Source: Marisa cornuarietis
Taxonomy: Eukaryota; Mollusca; Gastropoda; Architaenioglossa; Ampullariidae
Assembly: GCA_004794655.1 (NCBI GenBank)
Contig: SMMW01000597.1
Coordinates: 774,501-838,500, forward strand
Length of the DNA: 64,000 nucleotides
Direction: 5' to 3'
Below are positions 46,562 through 59,148 of the stretch, piece by piece. Every line of letters starts with the position of its first letter. Within the stretch, counting starts at the first letter, position 1. The notes beneath the pieces are model-generated. The model had not been told where the DNA came from and made no database searches. It saw only the letters and a list, made by a program, of their open reading frames with translations. Made by a program: the position numbers and the translations under genes.

Positions 46562-48674
46562 AAACAGCTGTGTGCACCCACGCAATTATGTAGTGTTTGT
46601 GGAGAAAGAGATGGCTGAGAAAGAGGTATAAAAGCAAGACAGACAAAAAGGAGAGAATATTAATGAAAGTGGTGTATTAAAAGAGGAATTTACAGAAATC
46701 AGTGTATGCGTGACCTTGTCCAGCATTCTTAGTTTTCAGGTGACATATAAAGAATACCAGAAGAAAATAGAAACATGCAAAAGAGTAAGTAGGTGCAAGA
46801 ATTATTGACAAGATATAAAAACACTAGAAATAAAATATCAGCAAATCCAGACCTTAAATGCACCAAGGAATGCCAGGTAGCACCTGCTGAACACCTCCAT
46901 AAAAAAGTCTTTGCGTTCCACCCACAAAATACCCAGCGAATGCAGAGTTGCCTTGACAACAGTGTGTATGCCCAGTGAGATGACCGGTGTATGCATCATC
47001 TCTCGTCTTCAATCTTTAAACCTCACTCTTCCAGCACTGGTAGCGATTCAAGAAGAAAGGGCTGGTGGTTGGATGGGGAGAGGGAGGGTAGAAGGCACAA
47101 TAAACTGTGTCACCGCCAGTCACTACTCAACCTAGCTATGGAAATATGTGGAACGAATCGACGGTGACATATCTTCTTGGGCCCACTTGCTCTAGTCGAT
47201 GAAAGAATGCAATTCGAGCTCAAGCCCACGAAGAACACGTTTCAAGAACACAAATTTCACAATTTCCCCGTCAATGTTTTGCAGCCCTCCTGTCGCGGTA
47301 AAGGTATATTGAATAATCCAGGTAACGCCAGGAGAACACAAGTTGGCAGATACAGATCAAATAACGATAGCAGCGGGTTTACTCCAGGAATCCTCCTCGT
47401 GAAGTTTAGCAACTCCCCAGCCGACGATCACCGCAGCTGCCGTTACACTTCTCTGGCTGGACGACGGCAGAGATGACAGACAAGGGTCACGCGTGAGCTC
47501 AGCGGACTATTTCTGCTCGGGAAACATGCGGAGCTATAAACAGAAACAGGGCACGACGTCGGACAGCTGGCCCAGGTGAGCAAACGTTGTCTCGCTGACT
47601 CGCCCTTTCCAGCCGTGACAGTTGGACAGGGGAGAGTGGGGTTGAAGACTGCCGCACCCAAAGTGGGACCCCAAGATGAATTATCTTTCAAAATCTTCCG
47701 TTCCTTGATGCTTGATCTTTTCACGAATTGTAGGGCAAGCACCCGGCAGCTAGTTCAGAATGAAGAGAAACTGGTGGGCCGTGACGACACTGTAACAGGA
47801 AGGGAACGCAGGAAAATCCCGTCTACACACGCGCCAACTTTACAGGATCTCGGATCAGAGAGATTTATTCCTCAGGACTCGGTTGTTGACAACATAACCG
47901 TACGTGTACCTCCTACTGGTCTTTCAATTTTGTTTTTGTGTTGTAGTCTTTTTTTTAAACCTAGACCAGGGACAGGCTGTCACTTGTTCCCTCCATTTCG
48001 CCCTCTCGTCGTCAGCTGTTCCTTAATAAGTGAACACATGGCGCGATTTAAGAGAACGTCGCTGCGCAGTCACTCCCGGAAAAAAAGCAGACAACAACTG
48101 ACGACACGTATACCAACAGGCCAAACCTCCTTCTCCTGCTCACAAGCCAGCAACAGGGCGATCGCCACCCCGTGCTTACATCATCGATACCACGTGTGTC
48201 TGCATACCTCTCACTTGATTATTCACCGTCCATGACTCGGTACAAATACACGCCTTCAGCTCCTGCCTTGGACTTCTCACCTTCTCAGCTGCCAGAGTAG
48301 GAAAAGTGCCCCTCAGCTCTGTAGTTTTCGCAATCAAGTTTGTTAGTCATCAACCGGCAGGGTCGCTATGCTGCATACAATGCCTACTAGACCGTGCCAC
48401 TGCTTTTGCGGCTGGTGTAAGTAAAGGGGTCACGACAACTGCTTCGCCGTTACTAACAACCAAAAGGGGGGGGGGGCCGTGGAGTAGCAAACCTAGGGGC
48501 TGAGCGGCTGTGTGTTGCGGAAGGTACATCAGACGTGACACCGAGGACTGCGGTAGAGATTCATGGTGGTATTTCCATTGAAAGCTGGTAGTGCGAGTAG
48601 TCGGGTCACGACAGGCCGGAAACAAGACTCTTGAGCCGCACGCTGGGAGAATGAGTGAGATAGATAGTATGAGT

Positions 48675-48700
48675 GTGTGTGTGTGTGTGTGTGCGCGCAC
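48675..48700. repeat. (GT)n microsatellite
   Basis: A short GT run followed by a GCGC stretch. Confidence 0.9.
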
Positions 48701-49906
48701 GCACGTGCAGGCGCACAAGAAAGATAAGAGCGTTTTCCCCCTCCTCCACCACTTCGCATCCCAAGTCAAAACTGAACTGAATCTGAGACACTATTCCTGA
48801 ATTCTTTCCCAGAGTCGATCAGACATGCGAGACGCAGTCTTGACAGAAACTTGTGGAAATTCCCGCCTAGCCGTTCAAGCCCAACATCAACACAGCGATA
48901 CAAGCAGTTGCCCGCAATGACGTGCGCCTCATCAAAAGATCCTTTATTCTTCTGACGTCGTTCCCTTGTCAGCAGGACAAGCCCAAGAAGAAATTAACAA
49001 AGACGATGAACACTGACTGCGAATACCGCGCCTTTGCCCTGTGAGGCCCGTGTGTCCACATCAACTGTTCCCGCTACATGGTGTACTCGTGGTGTGACCC
49101 TATGGTGACAGTTGTTGATGTTAGGTGCATGGGGAACGACAGACGTCGCAGGGTACAGGCAAGTAAGCAAAGATCCTCAGAAAAATCATTTCCCAAACAC
49201 AAAACTTCTCAAAATAGAAACGAATATTAGGTGATCATAATAATAACTTGGAGCACAAACTTACCGACTGAAGATCTTTCCACATACGTATGGTTTCACC
49301 GTTTAATTAAAATCCATCAGATCATCCGTTTCTCTCTCTCACACATACAATCTACTGATCAATGCGTTTCTTCGCTCTTTCCCTTCTCTATCAGACTCGC
49401 CAGATCCGACAAATCCCCCTCATCCCACTTTCAATCCCTACCCCACGTCCCACCATTAGAAGCGGGTGGGAAGTGAGAACTATGCGCATTCACAAAGTAA
49501 TGGTCATCAGTAAATTACGCGTTTACAATCTTTCCCACCCACATTGCTACCCCGGTTCCCCTTTCCACCTAACCTGACAGTAAACTCAAGTTTATTAAAG
49601 GAGTGGCTAAACTCGCTTTCTCTGACGAAGAACGGCATGGGAGAAGAAAAGCCCGCTGACCTCTATTTCTCGGCTGACCTGAGATGAAATGCACGCCACA
49701 CGCGACTTGCTTTTCAAACTGCTGCCAAGTCTGTTATCTGTGTACAAAAGCCAACAGACAGTAATGCGGCAATATAACAAGCTTGTTCGAGGATAACTAG
49801 TGGCAAGTGGTTCGTTCTCTCTCCCCCCCCCCAACCTCTCTATGCAAGAAAATGTGTCAGGTCTAGTCAGTAAAATGCGCTGAAATGTTCCAACGAGTGC
49901 TTTTCT

Positions 49907-49963
49907 GGGGAAGGGGGAGGGGAGACGTGGGGGGAAGGGGGAGGGGAGACGTGGGGGGGGGGG
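49907..49963. repeat. G-rich 24-bp exact duplication with G-tract
   Basis: Two identical 24-bp units (GGGGAAGGGGGAGGGGAGAC plus GTGG) at 49907-49930 and 49931-49954 are followed by a G run. Six or more G4+ tracts in 57 bases give strong G-quadruplex potential on the + strand. Confidence 0.9.
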
Positions 49964-51504
49964 AACGCATCGCCTTTTCTGTCTGAACCAGTGTGCAGTT
50001 TGGTACAGAAATACTCACATGCTTTCGCCTAAGACATCGCCATCCTTTCCCAACAGCCAGAGAACTCATCGAACAGTCTCTTCGAGCACAACAAATGAAC
50101 ATGCCCCTACAAGCTGCATTTGTATCTGACTGTAGGAACTTTAGTTACTTCACAATATCCTGTGACATTTTACCGGGGTGAGGTCAGCTCAGCGAACCTG
50201 TAACAGTGTTCATAATCGACTTGCAGACACGTCATCATCGAACAACAAGCAGACGATAAGACCCAAAGCACTTGCACTGTCCATCCCATTTCCTTCCGAT
50301 GTAAACACGTTCTGTCGTAAACTACCGCTGTTGTCTTTTATAAGCAGCCTCAAAGTTTCTCGAGGAACAGGTCGATTATTTTTGCCATCCTAATCTACCC
50401 TATGCAAATTAGATCCCAAAGCAAAAAAAAAAAAAAAAAATGCGGTAAATCAGTTTTCACGCCGAATTAATTTTCGTGGGTGGGTGGGAGGACAGAATTC
50501 AGGTAAAAGCTTCAACGATGCGTAACAAAAGTACGGAGGTTTTCATCACAAAGCCTCGCATACGATGGCATGATGCTACACGACCGACAAGGCGAACAAG
50601 TCAAAGCCATGGCTGACTGCACAGAGTTTCGTTTTTCAGCACGCACACGTCTGTGAATTCAAAAGATTTGTCACGGTTTGCTCGCCTATGAAAGTCGTTT
50701 GACTTCGGCTCATCACGTGTCGCGTCTTCTCTCTGTGACTGAAGGGGGGAACGACCTGAAAACTTCCTATATAAAACATCGTGTTTGATATCAAATATAC
50801 AAATATAGAATTTCCCAGACCCCTCCCAACCTCATCCCGTTTGACGACTTCACAACCTTTGTCAGCTACTGTTATCTTTGGCGTTCCTCTTCGATATTTA
50901 CATCCTCTGAGTGCTTCGATTTCGTCAGCCGAGCCAACACGTGAGCGTTTTCGTGACATTAGAAAGATAAACTATCTCCGATCACCGATAAAGCTAGCTA
51001 GCAAGTTCCCGCTCCTCGTAATCTGATATCACGTTTAACCTCCCCCCCCCAAAAAAAAAAAATTAAAAAACGCTCAACCACGATGAGATTGAGCGTCGTG
51101 TCCTGTGCGCAGACTACCGGGCCCAGGATAACGCAAGGTTCACCTAGCAGACTACCGAGGGCAGGATAACGCAAGGTTCACCTGGCTGAGCTGGCTGGGT
51201 GTCCCATGCCGAGGTGGCCAGAACTTGTTGACAATGAGAGGGAGGAGGCGCACGCTGTCTTGGGAAGTGTCGTGGATGGATGTCCGTCGTCCCGCCAGCA
51301 GGTTCCTGTTCTCCATCAACAGGTCGACTTCCGGGATTACTGTTCGCTCGTTCTCGTGATGCGATCTGCCCTCTGACAATGACGGCTGGCAGGGAGTGAC
51401 CATGGCGCCGACGAGGGATGAGAAAGGAAGGTGATGAACGCACTTCTTCCCGGAACTAGCGGTGGATCAAAGGGAAAAGAAACAGCTCGCGCCAGCAAAC
51501 AAAG

Positions 51505-51909
51505 GTGTCGCCCATTGTTAGCGCAGCAGTTACACTCCTTGGTTCGTGGTCTAACGATCCTATCATTTGTAACGGGGATACCCCTTTCGGCGACGATGAG
51601 GGCCAAGTCGTTTCAGCTTTTTCTTTCACGTTTCATGTCGACCTTTACCCCGACACCAACGTTCGGAGCGGTCAAAGCTGCAGCGTGTGGACTGTCCAGC
51701 AGACACAATCTGACGAACGATTCCCCTTCTCAGCCTTCACGTTCCGCGGGTGGACTGGTTTGTATTCCAGCTTGATAATTAGGACTCTTAGTCCCCCGGG
51801 GCCATCTGACTATCGAGAGCCTTCGAAAGGCACATCTCGTTTTCTCACGTCAAAAGTTAACGAAGGCACTAGTGAGTTCTGCTGTATCGAAGCCAGCCGT
51901 TACGAATGA
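51505..51909 (+). other. Unexplained open frame without ATG
   Basis: 134 codons are open, with protein-like composition (GQVVSAFSFTFHVDLYPDT, CSVWTVQQTQSDE). There is no in-frame ATG at its start and no recognised domain. It could be an exon, a relic or chance. Confidence 0.15.
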
Positions 51910-53044
51910 CAATAAAACAGCAAGTAAACCTTCACTAGTCCTCTCCAGTGTCCTGTGTTTTGGTGTCGGTGCTCACCTAATCGCTGCCAGCAACAACAGG
52001 GTCGCGTAGGACTGTTAACCGGAATTTGTCTGTTGATGGATTTATTTCTGTGACGCACAAGTCCCTACTCAACAGATCACGATATCCACGCGCCGTCTGC
52101 TCGCCAGGTCCTCTAGCTCAAACTGGGTAAGCTGTGGGTACAAGATAAGCTGGTCCTTGGTGCTCGACCTCTCGACGAGAGCCTCTCTTATCCCACCCGA
52201 TATCCTTCTTACCCCAACCCGATACCGTTCAACAGGTGTGGTGACCGTCCTGGGGCCACCGCAAAGGGGGGGGGGGATATGTCGCACGAATTGTTCGTCT
52301 GGTATGATCTTGCTGACCATAGTGGCTTTCTGAGTGTAAACGCTGTCTAGCGACCGTCGGAGAATTTTTCTAGATGCAATGAAACGAACGGATCACACGC
52401 ACACGCACGTACACACACATACCCCCCTCTCACTCTCTCTCTCTCTCTCACACAAACAATTCGTTTTCGCCTATGACGTTGAAATCAAGAACTGTGAAAC
52501 AGGTAGGGGTGATGTCGAAAATAGCGAAGCATGGGGCGGTGGTTTGGAGAGGAGAGAGACATGCAACGACAAACGGGAGGCGAGTGGAAGGGGGGGGGAG
52601 GCGTTTTACGCCGAGCCAACAGCTTTACGCTTTATCACAAGGCAGCCGGCCCTCTAAACGACAGACATGAGCAACTATGCAAACTAAGAAGCTGAAAATA
52701 TGTCTAGCCGCGCGCACAGAGTTAAAATTAAGCTGTTCCACCCTACCCTCTGGGAGCATTAGGAATGCGATATACATGACGGTACATACGCCGACACCTG
52801 CGTGTTTGACGTCATTCCCGTCAAATCAAAAGAACACGCGAGGGCCTAGGAGGGCAAATACAAGAGCCGCTCGCGCCGCCAGTACCTTGTACCACCACCC
52901 GCCGTCAGGTCGTCAGAGACAGGCTGTGTGTGCGTGCGTGCGTGTGTTCGCTCACCCGCGCTTGCCTGCATCTGCACTATCGATGAAGCAAACCGGCGGA
53001 TTCCACCTTCGGAAGAACATTCCATCGGGTAATTCTGAGATCAA

Positions 53045-53218
53045 GCGAGCGTTTGTGATTGTAATCTTGAGTGCAAGCAAGAGTTTGTTAATCGTAATTT
53101 GTATTGGCGAGCGTTTGTAACTGTAATCATGAGTGCGAGCGAGCGTTTGTTAATTGTAATTTGTAATAACGAGCGTTTGTAACTGTAATCATGAGTGCCA
53201 GCGAGCGTTTGTTAGAGT
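53045..53218. repeat. 62-bp tandem repeat, about 2.8 units
   Basis: Units start GCGAGCGTTTGT at 53045 and 53107 and ACGAGCGTTTGT at 53169. They share CTGTAATCATGAGTG and TTTGTTAATYGTAATTTGTA. Confidence 0.9.
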
Positions 53219-54312
53219 TCGTGCATGTGCGCACGCGTGAGTGAGTGTGTGAGAGAACTACTTCATCAACAAATGCATTTTCATTTTTTAAAAAATGTAA
53301 GGCTGCTGCAAGGTGCAAGTGAAGGTATAAAGCGCTATCATGCTTGTGAGTAAACTCCTTAAAATCACGAAAAGGTCAGAAACCTTCAAGATAACAATGG
53401 GGCGTCCCGTTCGTGTATAAAACACGCCGCTCTGTTGTCACAGCACAAAACAATTTACTTCCAATAGCTGCCATACAAAGTTTGGCGACAACATGAAACA
53501 TGCATAAAGAAACTGTTTCTCTTTCACACACACGCACAAATACATAATTATATGAACAAGCTGTTTCTGAAAGAGAGACGAGAAAATGTATGGACAACTC
53601 TGATAAAACCCTGATCAGGACAGGTTGACGCAGACCGACCAGATGTATGTTGTGAGTATGCACAAGACTTAACCCTTCAGCTCCTAACTACTGCGACTGT
53701 CGGCTGACAGGCATTCACTGAGCTGTATGTGATACGGCGATCGAGGTTTCCACGGAAACATTTTATTATTTATTTATTACAAGCATAGGGACAAGCATGA
53801 GAAAGAGGTTACGATCTTAACGACATTCTTGACAATGGACCCTAGACTGGCGTAGCACAAAACACTAACATGGCAAGCTTAACAGTGATGGATTGAGAAG
53901 GGTCGCTACTGGGGACAGGTACATGGTGGTGCTGCTGACGAAAGGAGGAAGATCGCGCTAACGCACAGCGCAAGGCCATTTGTCACTAGAAGGTGAACAC
54001 GAAGGGTGAGCACTGCTCACGCCATTAGAAAACTCACATCGTGAAGAGCATGGACTTGTCCTCAGCTGCTGCAGCTCGTGGTCAGAGTAGGCAGCATCAT
54101 CTACCTAACGAAGTGCTCCATCAGCGTGGTGCAACACATTTAAGGAGTCAAGGTCCTGGTGCACAGCCGCACTATAAAACCTACCTAAGGCTCGGCGTTA
54201 GCTTGCTGTAGTAACAGCGGGACACCCTGCTCATGTTTTCGGTGACAGAAAGAGGTCAAAGTGATTGACATAAAAAATGCACATGGATACGTTGATGCTG
54301 TCAAGGCTACAG

Positions 54313-54454
54313 CCAATGGAAGAGCCTACCATATATGTTTGCTAGGAAACCCGTGGCGTCACGACCTCTTTCAGCGCACGACGTTTATATAAGAAAGGAT
54401 GGGAGGCAGTGTATTCAGATTTTGTACAAAGCTTAACGAAAGCTTTTTCCAGAA
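54313..54454 (+). promoter_or_regulatory. Possible promoter: CCAAT, TATA and heat-shock-like element
   Basis: CCAAT at 54313-54317, TATATAA at 54386-54392, and TTCCAGAA (heat-shock-element-like) at 54447-54454 are in promoter-like order. Such short motifs also occur by chance. Confidence 0.2.
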
Positions 54455-54613
54455 AAGAAGTTTTCACTTATACCAGACCTTTTAGCAAACCTGCCTAAAC
54501 AGTCAAAGGGGGCCGCGGCCAACGTGCAAGATCAGCACTGGTGTAGACTCGTTTCAATTCGACCGACTACAGTTACCGTTCCGGTTCTGGACCACAGCAA
54601 GCAGCCTTAAAAT

Positions 54614-54727
54614 ATGGCTTATAGTTACGAATTTGCAAAGTCTGTCGCTAGCAACAGAAGTGGGATTTTGTACACTCTGTCCACTATTTCTACGTCTCGG
54701 CGGCGCTTCGCTGCTCTTCGAAAATAA
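54614..54727 (+). CDS. Short open frame (37 codons) after a promoter-like block
   Basis: ATG at 54614 and TAA at 54725-54727, overlapped by AATAAA (54723-54728). It encodes MAYSYEFAKSVASNRSGIL and a Ser/Arg-rich end. It is not recognised. Its placement after TATA/CCAAT and directly at a poly(A) signal is the only support. Confidence 0.15.
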   Translation: MAYSYEFAKSVASNRSGILYTLSTISTSRRRFAALRK

Positions 54728-57220
54728 AGTTCAACGCCCTGCTGTTGCCGAATACCCAATATGAAGGAGCGCAGGCGGGAAACTGATCCTGATGATAACG
54801 ATGGTAGGATGCGATAGAAATAGTCACTATTACCAGGGCTCCTTCCCCCCCCCCCATCCCATTTTCGGCCGTTTTGTCAGCGGCGACACTATAAGGCAAG
54901 TGTATGTATGGCATGTAAAGCATGCGCGCGCTTGTATATTACTTTAAACAAAACGTTCCAAAATATGATCCCAAGATGAAAGATAAATCAGTCGGTGTAT
55001 TCTAGGATAATGAAAACATAACTGGTGACGAAGAGGTCTTTCTCTAGGTCACAGACATCTCTTTAGGCCACAGAGCACTTATAACAATACGGCCTTAAAC
55101 GAGGGTAGATTTGTGGCATGCGAGGCTGGATCGCAGCATGACCAAGGTAACGGATGCCTTAATAATAATAATAATATAACGCAATATCTCGGCCAATATA
55201 CAAGCTCGCTGCGCTCAACAGGATCCACGAAATAGTTACAAAGATGTAGAACGAAGAACAATGCGAAGTCTCGCTGCTTCCTGCAGTATGGGGCGATCAC
55301 TGCAGATTTAACGGGGACGACTCCAGAAAACAAGGACTGGTGACATGAGGAGAAGATTGAGAATATATTGAGAAACCTTGAGAATACGAAGAAATGGTAT
55401 CATATTAAACAGCAAAAATGGCGGTCGTCGCTCCAGATTTATTCATTACCGAAGCGAGTGAAGTACGCCTGATTGGAAATCCAGCCAACACGTCCAATCA
55501 CTCCGCACTTCAAAAAAACGTTAATACAACCCAGACGCAAAATAGACTGTGGAGAAAACGCGGCAGAAGCACGTGCAAACATGAAGGTCCAACACTTTTA
55601 TCCAAATCGAACATGACCACAAAGAGGAAACAAAATCAAAGATAGCCGATCCCCTCAGTCTGTAAGGCGAAGAGACACAACTCTCAGACCTCGACACAGG
55701 TAACCACAAAGCACGTCAGAAGGATCAACTACTTAAAATGTTTTATTCTTTACTGGCCATTGCTTGCGCATTGCTGATATTTTCTTGCTTCCTGTTCGGG
55801 TGCAGAACACGTTTTGTTGCTAGCAATCTGGGGAAAGGAACGCGCAACCAAGTTTGGGAGGGGGAGGCCGGATAACAGAAAACAACAGATTTGTGCGTTG
55901 GGGGATGGACACGTGCGTGGGTACGTGTTTTTATGACCCTGGTCGTTATGCGCAAAAGGTATCGCATGCATGCACCCTAAACTCCCATGTGCGCAAATTG
56001 GCGAGAATGGCAAACGCCATGCACAGCGGGAAAGCTACAACAAATGTCAACAAGACCCCCCTGTGGCAACTTGAGTGCCCCCGCATCTTTCCAATAAAAT
56101 TATGTACTGGCACTTACATCGCACGTGACTCTTCATCGTCATATGATTACTGACTAATTAAGCGGGGTACATCGAGAAAGGGGAGAAGTGGCGTAGAAGT
56201 GGTACGCTGAAAGATTCCACCCGTAGTACTGCATAAACTTGAAGCAACAATCATGTCTGCCCCACCATAAACACTTCTCTTGGCTTACTACAATGATATC
56301 TGCACAAGGTAGTTATTTCCCCAAATCTGAGTCAGTTAACCCTCTTTCTTCTACAAACACCACAATGATAGAAAGAAGTCGAACACACTGGGATTGGCAA
56401 TACATCAGCAACCACCTCAGCCACTTCTCTAGGTCGTCAGCCCGGAAGGAACAAAGAGAATGGAGATAATTTAGGTTGGAGAAGGGTGAGACAAGCAAGA
56501 CGGCTTTATACTTGACCTGGATAATTTTCCGATGCACTGGATCCTACCAACTCTGAACACGCTGAATCAAGCTTGTCCAAGCCTTTCACTTCACTCGTCG
56601 CTTTAAAAAAAATCACTACAATAAAGTATCCTGTAAATTAATAAGTAAAAAAGTTCAAACGCAGACAGCAAAAATAACTGATTTTGACCTAAACGTCGGC
56701 TGTGCTGTGTATATGTTCATTATCTTTTCCTTCACACAAATATGCCAGTAGAGCCCAATGCAAGTTGAAAGGTACAGGCTACGTAATTTCAGCGTGTAGA
56801 ATAGTTTAACGAGGGCTCATAAAATCATTACCTGATCTATTCAGAATGATAATACTGCCTTTAAAGTCCGTTTTGAGGGAATTCGACAAAGAGCGCAGTA
56901 TCTCAAAGCCTTAAGTATAAAAATTAACAATAATAACAATAACAACTAAACAAAACCTTGGCATTTCCGAATGCAGGTGAGTCGCAAACTAGGACAAAGG
57001 TTTCCGGAGAGCTGCACCGAAAACCACGCAGTTAATTGTCTTCTATATTTAGACTCGAATGATGATGAATGGCACGAAGCCACTCAAAATGTCTCTTTGT
57101 CAGGCCTGTTTATAACCAAAGAGAGGGAGACATATGCCCCGTGAACACTATCGTTGTTAACAGCTCTCAACGTTACAAATTCTAACTGCGTTATCTGCGG
57201 TTCGACCAGGACGGAAACTC

Positions 57221-57255
<35 letters not shown>

Positions 57256-57807
57256 AAAAAAAGAGACAGTGAGATCACCTTATCTTCCACCCCCCGACAT
57301 TTATCTAACAGGGCAGAGTTCAAAGGCTGTTAGTTAACCCGAACTCGCATGTGCGCGACCGGCCGATGGTGGAAGTGCAGTGTACGTCAGAGCTGCTAAT
57401 TAGGAGATACTGCCAGACAAAGACAGCGCAAACAGTCTTCCTCACTTAGGACCTTTACAGCGTATACAGCTGATTAGGCCAAACACAAGGCTATACAATA
57501 TTATATACATCAACTCAACGAGCAGGCCCTACATGCAGCTCATTATGGCTAGTTCTCTGTTCGTCTTACCTCACTGTCATTCTTCATTACATATTTATAT
57601 ACAGATAGGACAAGTAAACCACGTGTGTGCATCAAAGAGAGAGAGAGAGAGTCCAACTATAATGCACTCATTCTCCTATTAGACTGTAATGATAGCTGTA
57701 TTTTTTGTTGTTGTTACAATGAAGATTATGTTTGAAGTAAAATTTACGAAAGAGAGAGAGAGAGAGAGAGACGGGGGAGTGGCTGGAGATATGCATACAT
57801 TCCTTCC

Positions 57808-57855
<48 letters not shown>

Positions 57856-58517
57856 CGCCCCTATCATCATGCATACACAAACGCACATTTACACAGTCTT
57901 TTAGAGCACACAGAAGTTCCTCCTGAAGTTCTGACAGGTTAGCCCCACCCCTTTCTAAGTAACTTTTTTTTTTGTCTGCTGTCACGCGTGACCTTCCCTG
58001 CTGCCAACCTTCGCCCTCCATCAATCCCAGTACACGACTAGATTTCTTTTATACTTCTCACGGATGGCAATCGCAGAACTGTTCACATTTTCCTGCTAAG
58101 AAAATTATTTATTTTCCCCATATAAAAGCTGTCTATTTTCTTCAAAGCTCTCGCGCTATTCACGTGCACCGTCAAAACATCGCAGCGATGCGTTAAAAAT
58201 AGCAGGTGTTTCTGTCATTAATCTGTCGCGGAGGGAGAATTTAAGGTTTGCATTAAAGCTTCGCCTAACTTGAATAAAAGTTAAATAAAACGTGCTAAAG
58301 AACTAGTCCAATCCCCCTGTAATAAAACCCCGATTTAACTTGGTCGAGTTAGCAGGTGCAGGTTTTGCTACAATACCAGAAAGGAGAGTGTTCTACCTGC
58401 CTGTGTGCATGTGTGCGTGCGTGCGTGTGTGGAATGGGGAAGATTCTGTGTTATTTCCACTCCAGAGAGAATCATTTCAGGAGTGGAAGTTACACAGAAT
58501 CTTTGTTGCAGACACAT
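54728..58517. other. No gene recognised
   Basis: Contains (GA)n and (CA)n microsatellites near 57.2 and 57.8 kb. The open frames present show no family features. Confidence 0.5.
57811..57854. repeat. (CA)n microsatellite, preceded by (GA)n
   Basis: 22 CA units. A (GA)n run lies 50 bases upstream at about 57750-57770. Confidence 0.95.
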
Positions 58518-58768
58518 GGGGCCAGTTGCACAACACATTTCTAATTTTAAACACTTTTAGGCCTTGACTCTATTAAAGTGCACACCACAATTTTAGAATT
58601 TTAAAATTTAAACTGCTTTAAGTAAGGTAAAGTTGTTTAAGTCTGACTTTCCGTCCTGTCAGTACAATGTTTTGTATGTTTTTCTGCAATGCATCAAAAT
58701 GGCTAAGAAGAGATTTTGCTTCTTTAGAACAGTTTTAAGATTTAGAAACGTGTTGTGCAACTGGCCCC
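58518..58768. mobile_element. MITE family A, copy 2
   Basis: A 251-bp element with near-perfect termini GGGGCCAGTTGCACAACAC and GTGTTGTGCAACTGGCCCC. The inverted match continues inward. It is better preserved than copy 1 at 2982-3237 and has no coding capacity. Confidence 0.85.
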
Positions 58769-58897
58769 TGGACTTGTGACTGACCTCACACAGTTCGAGG
58801 TTAGCTAAAGGGTTTTAGTAAGACGTCGTTGTGACTGGCATTAAGGTAGGTACCTGCTCCCCTATTCTTCCCTTAATGTTCGCTCCCCTCTGGGGCC

Positions 58898-59148
58898 CTA
58901 GTTATGAAGCAAGAGTAAGACGTTTCCCCAGGGTAAAATGGGGAACAAGGAAATGCTGCCTGTTATTCAAAGTTTCAAAGCGATGTCTAGACCCTGCTGG
59001 AACTATTACCTCTGGCCACATTTGCCACCGCTTTATAACTGCGGCTCCAGGGGCAAAACAATACCGCTTTATAATTTTGGAAACAAGACACTTGTCCTTG
59101 AGTTCCACAAGTTGCCCCAAGGCAGACTTACTCTCGCTTCGTAACTAC
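58898..59148. mobile_element. MITE family B
   Basis: 251 bp. The left end CTAGTTATGAAGCAAGAGTA and right end TACTCTCGCTTCGTAACTAC are inverted repeats with few mismatches. The inside holds a repeated CCGCTTTATAA motif. It lies 129 bp after MITE family A copy 2. Confidence 0.7.

Larger units (their letters stand above)
45868..54300. other. Upstream of the kinase exons; no coding exon recognised
   Basis: The missing 5' exons and promoter of the IP3 3-kinase should lie here or beyond. 47.2-48.3 kb is richer in CpG than its flanks and holds a perfect plus-strand donor-like CAG/GTGAGC at 47576 and a minus-strand AAG/GTGAGA at 48281. No conserved coding sequence could be tied to either. Several longer open frames on both strands lack family features. 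Confidence 0.4.

Noticed and set aside
47576..48235. 219-codon plus-strand open frame
   Set aside because: It starts exactly on the GT of a donor-like site, has no family features and low-complexity basic stretches. It is probably chance in CpG-richer DNA.
48282..48420. Minus-strand segment before the donor AAG/GTGAGA as first coding exon of the kinase
   Set aside because: The phase needed to join the 45867 exon runs back to a TGA without any ATG. It could at most be a non-coding exon.
48980..49160. Short plus-strand stretch reading like protein (SRYMVYSWCDPMVTVVDV) around an in-frame stop
   Set aside because: Too short and broken to assign. It could be a transposon relic, but no motif confirms this.
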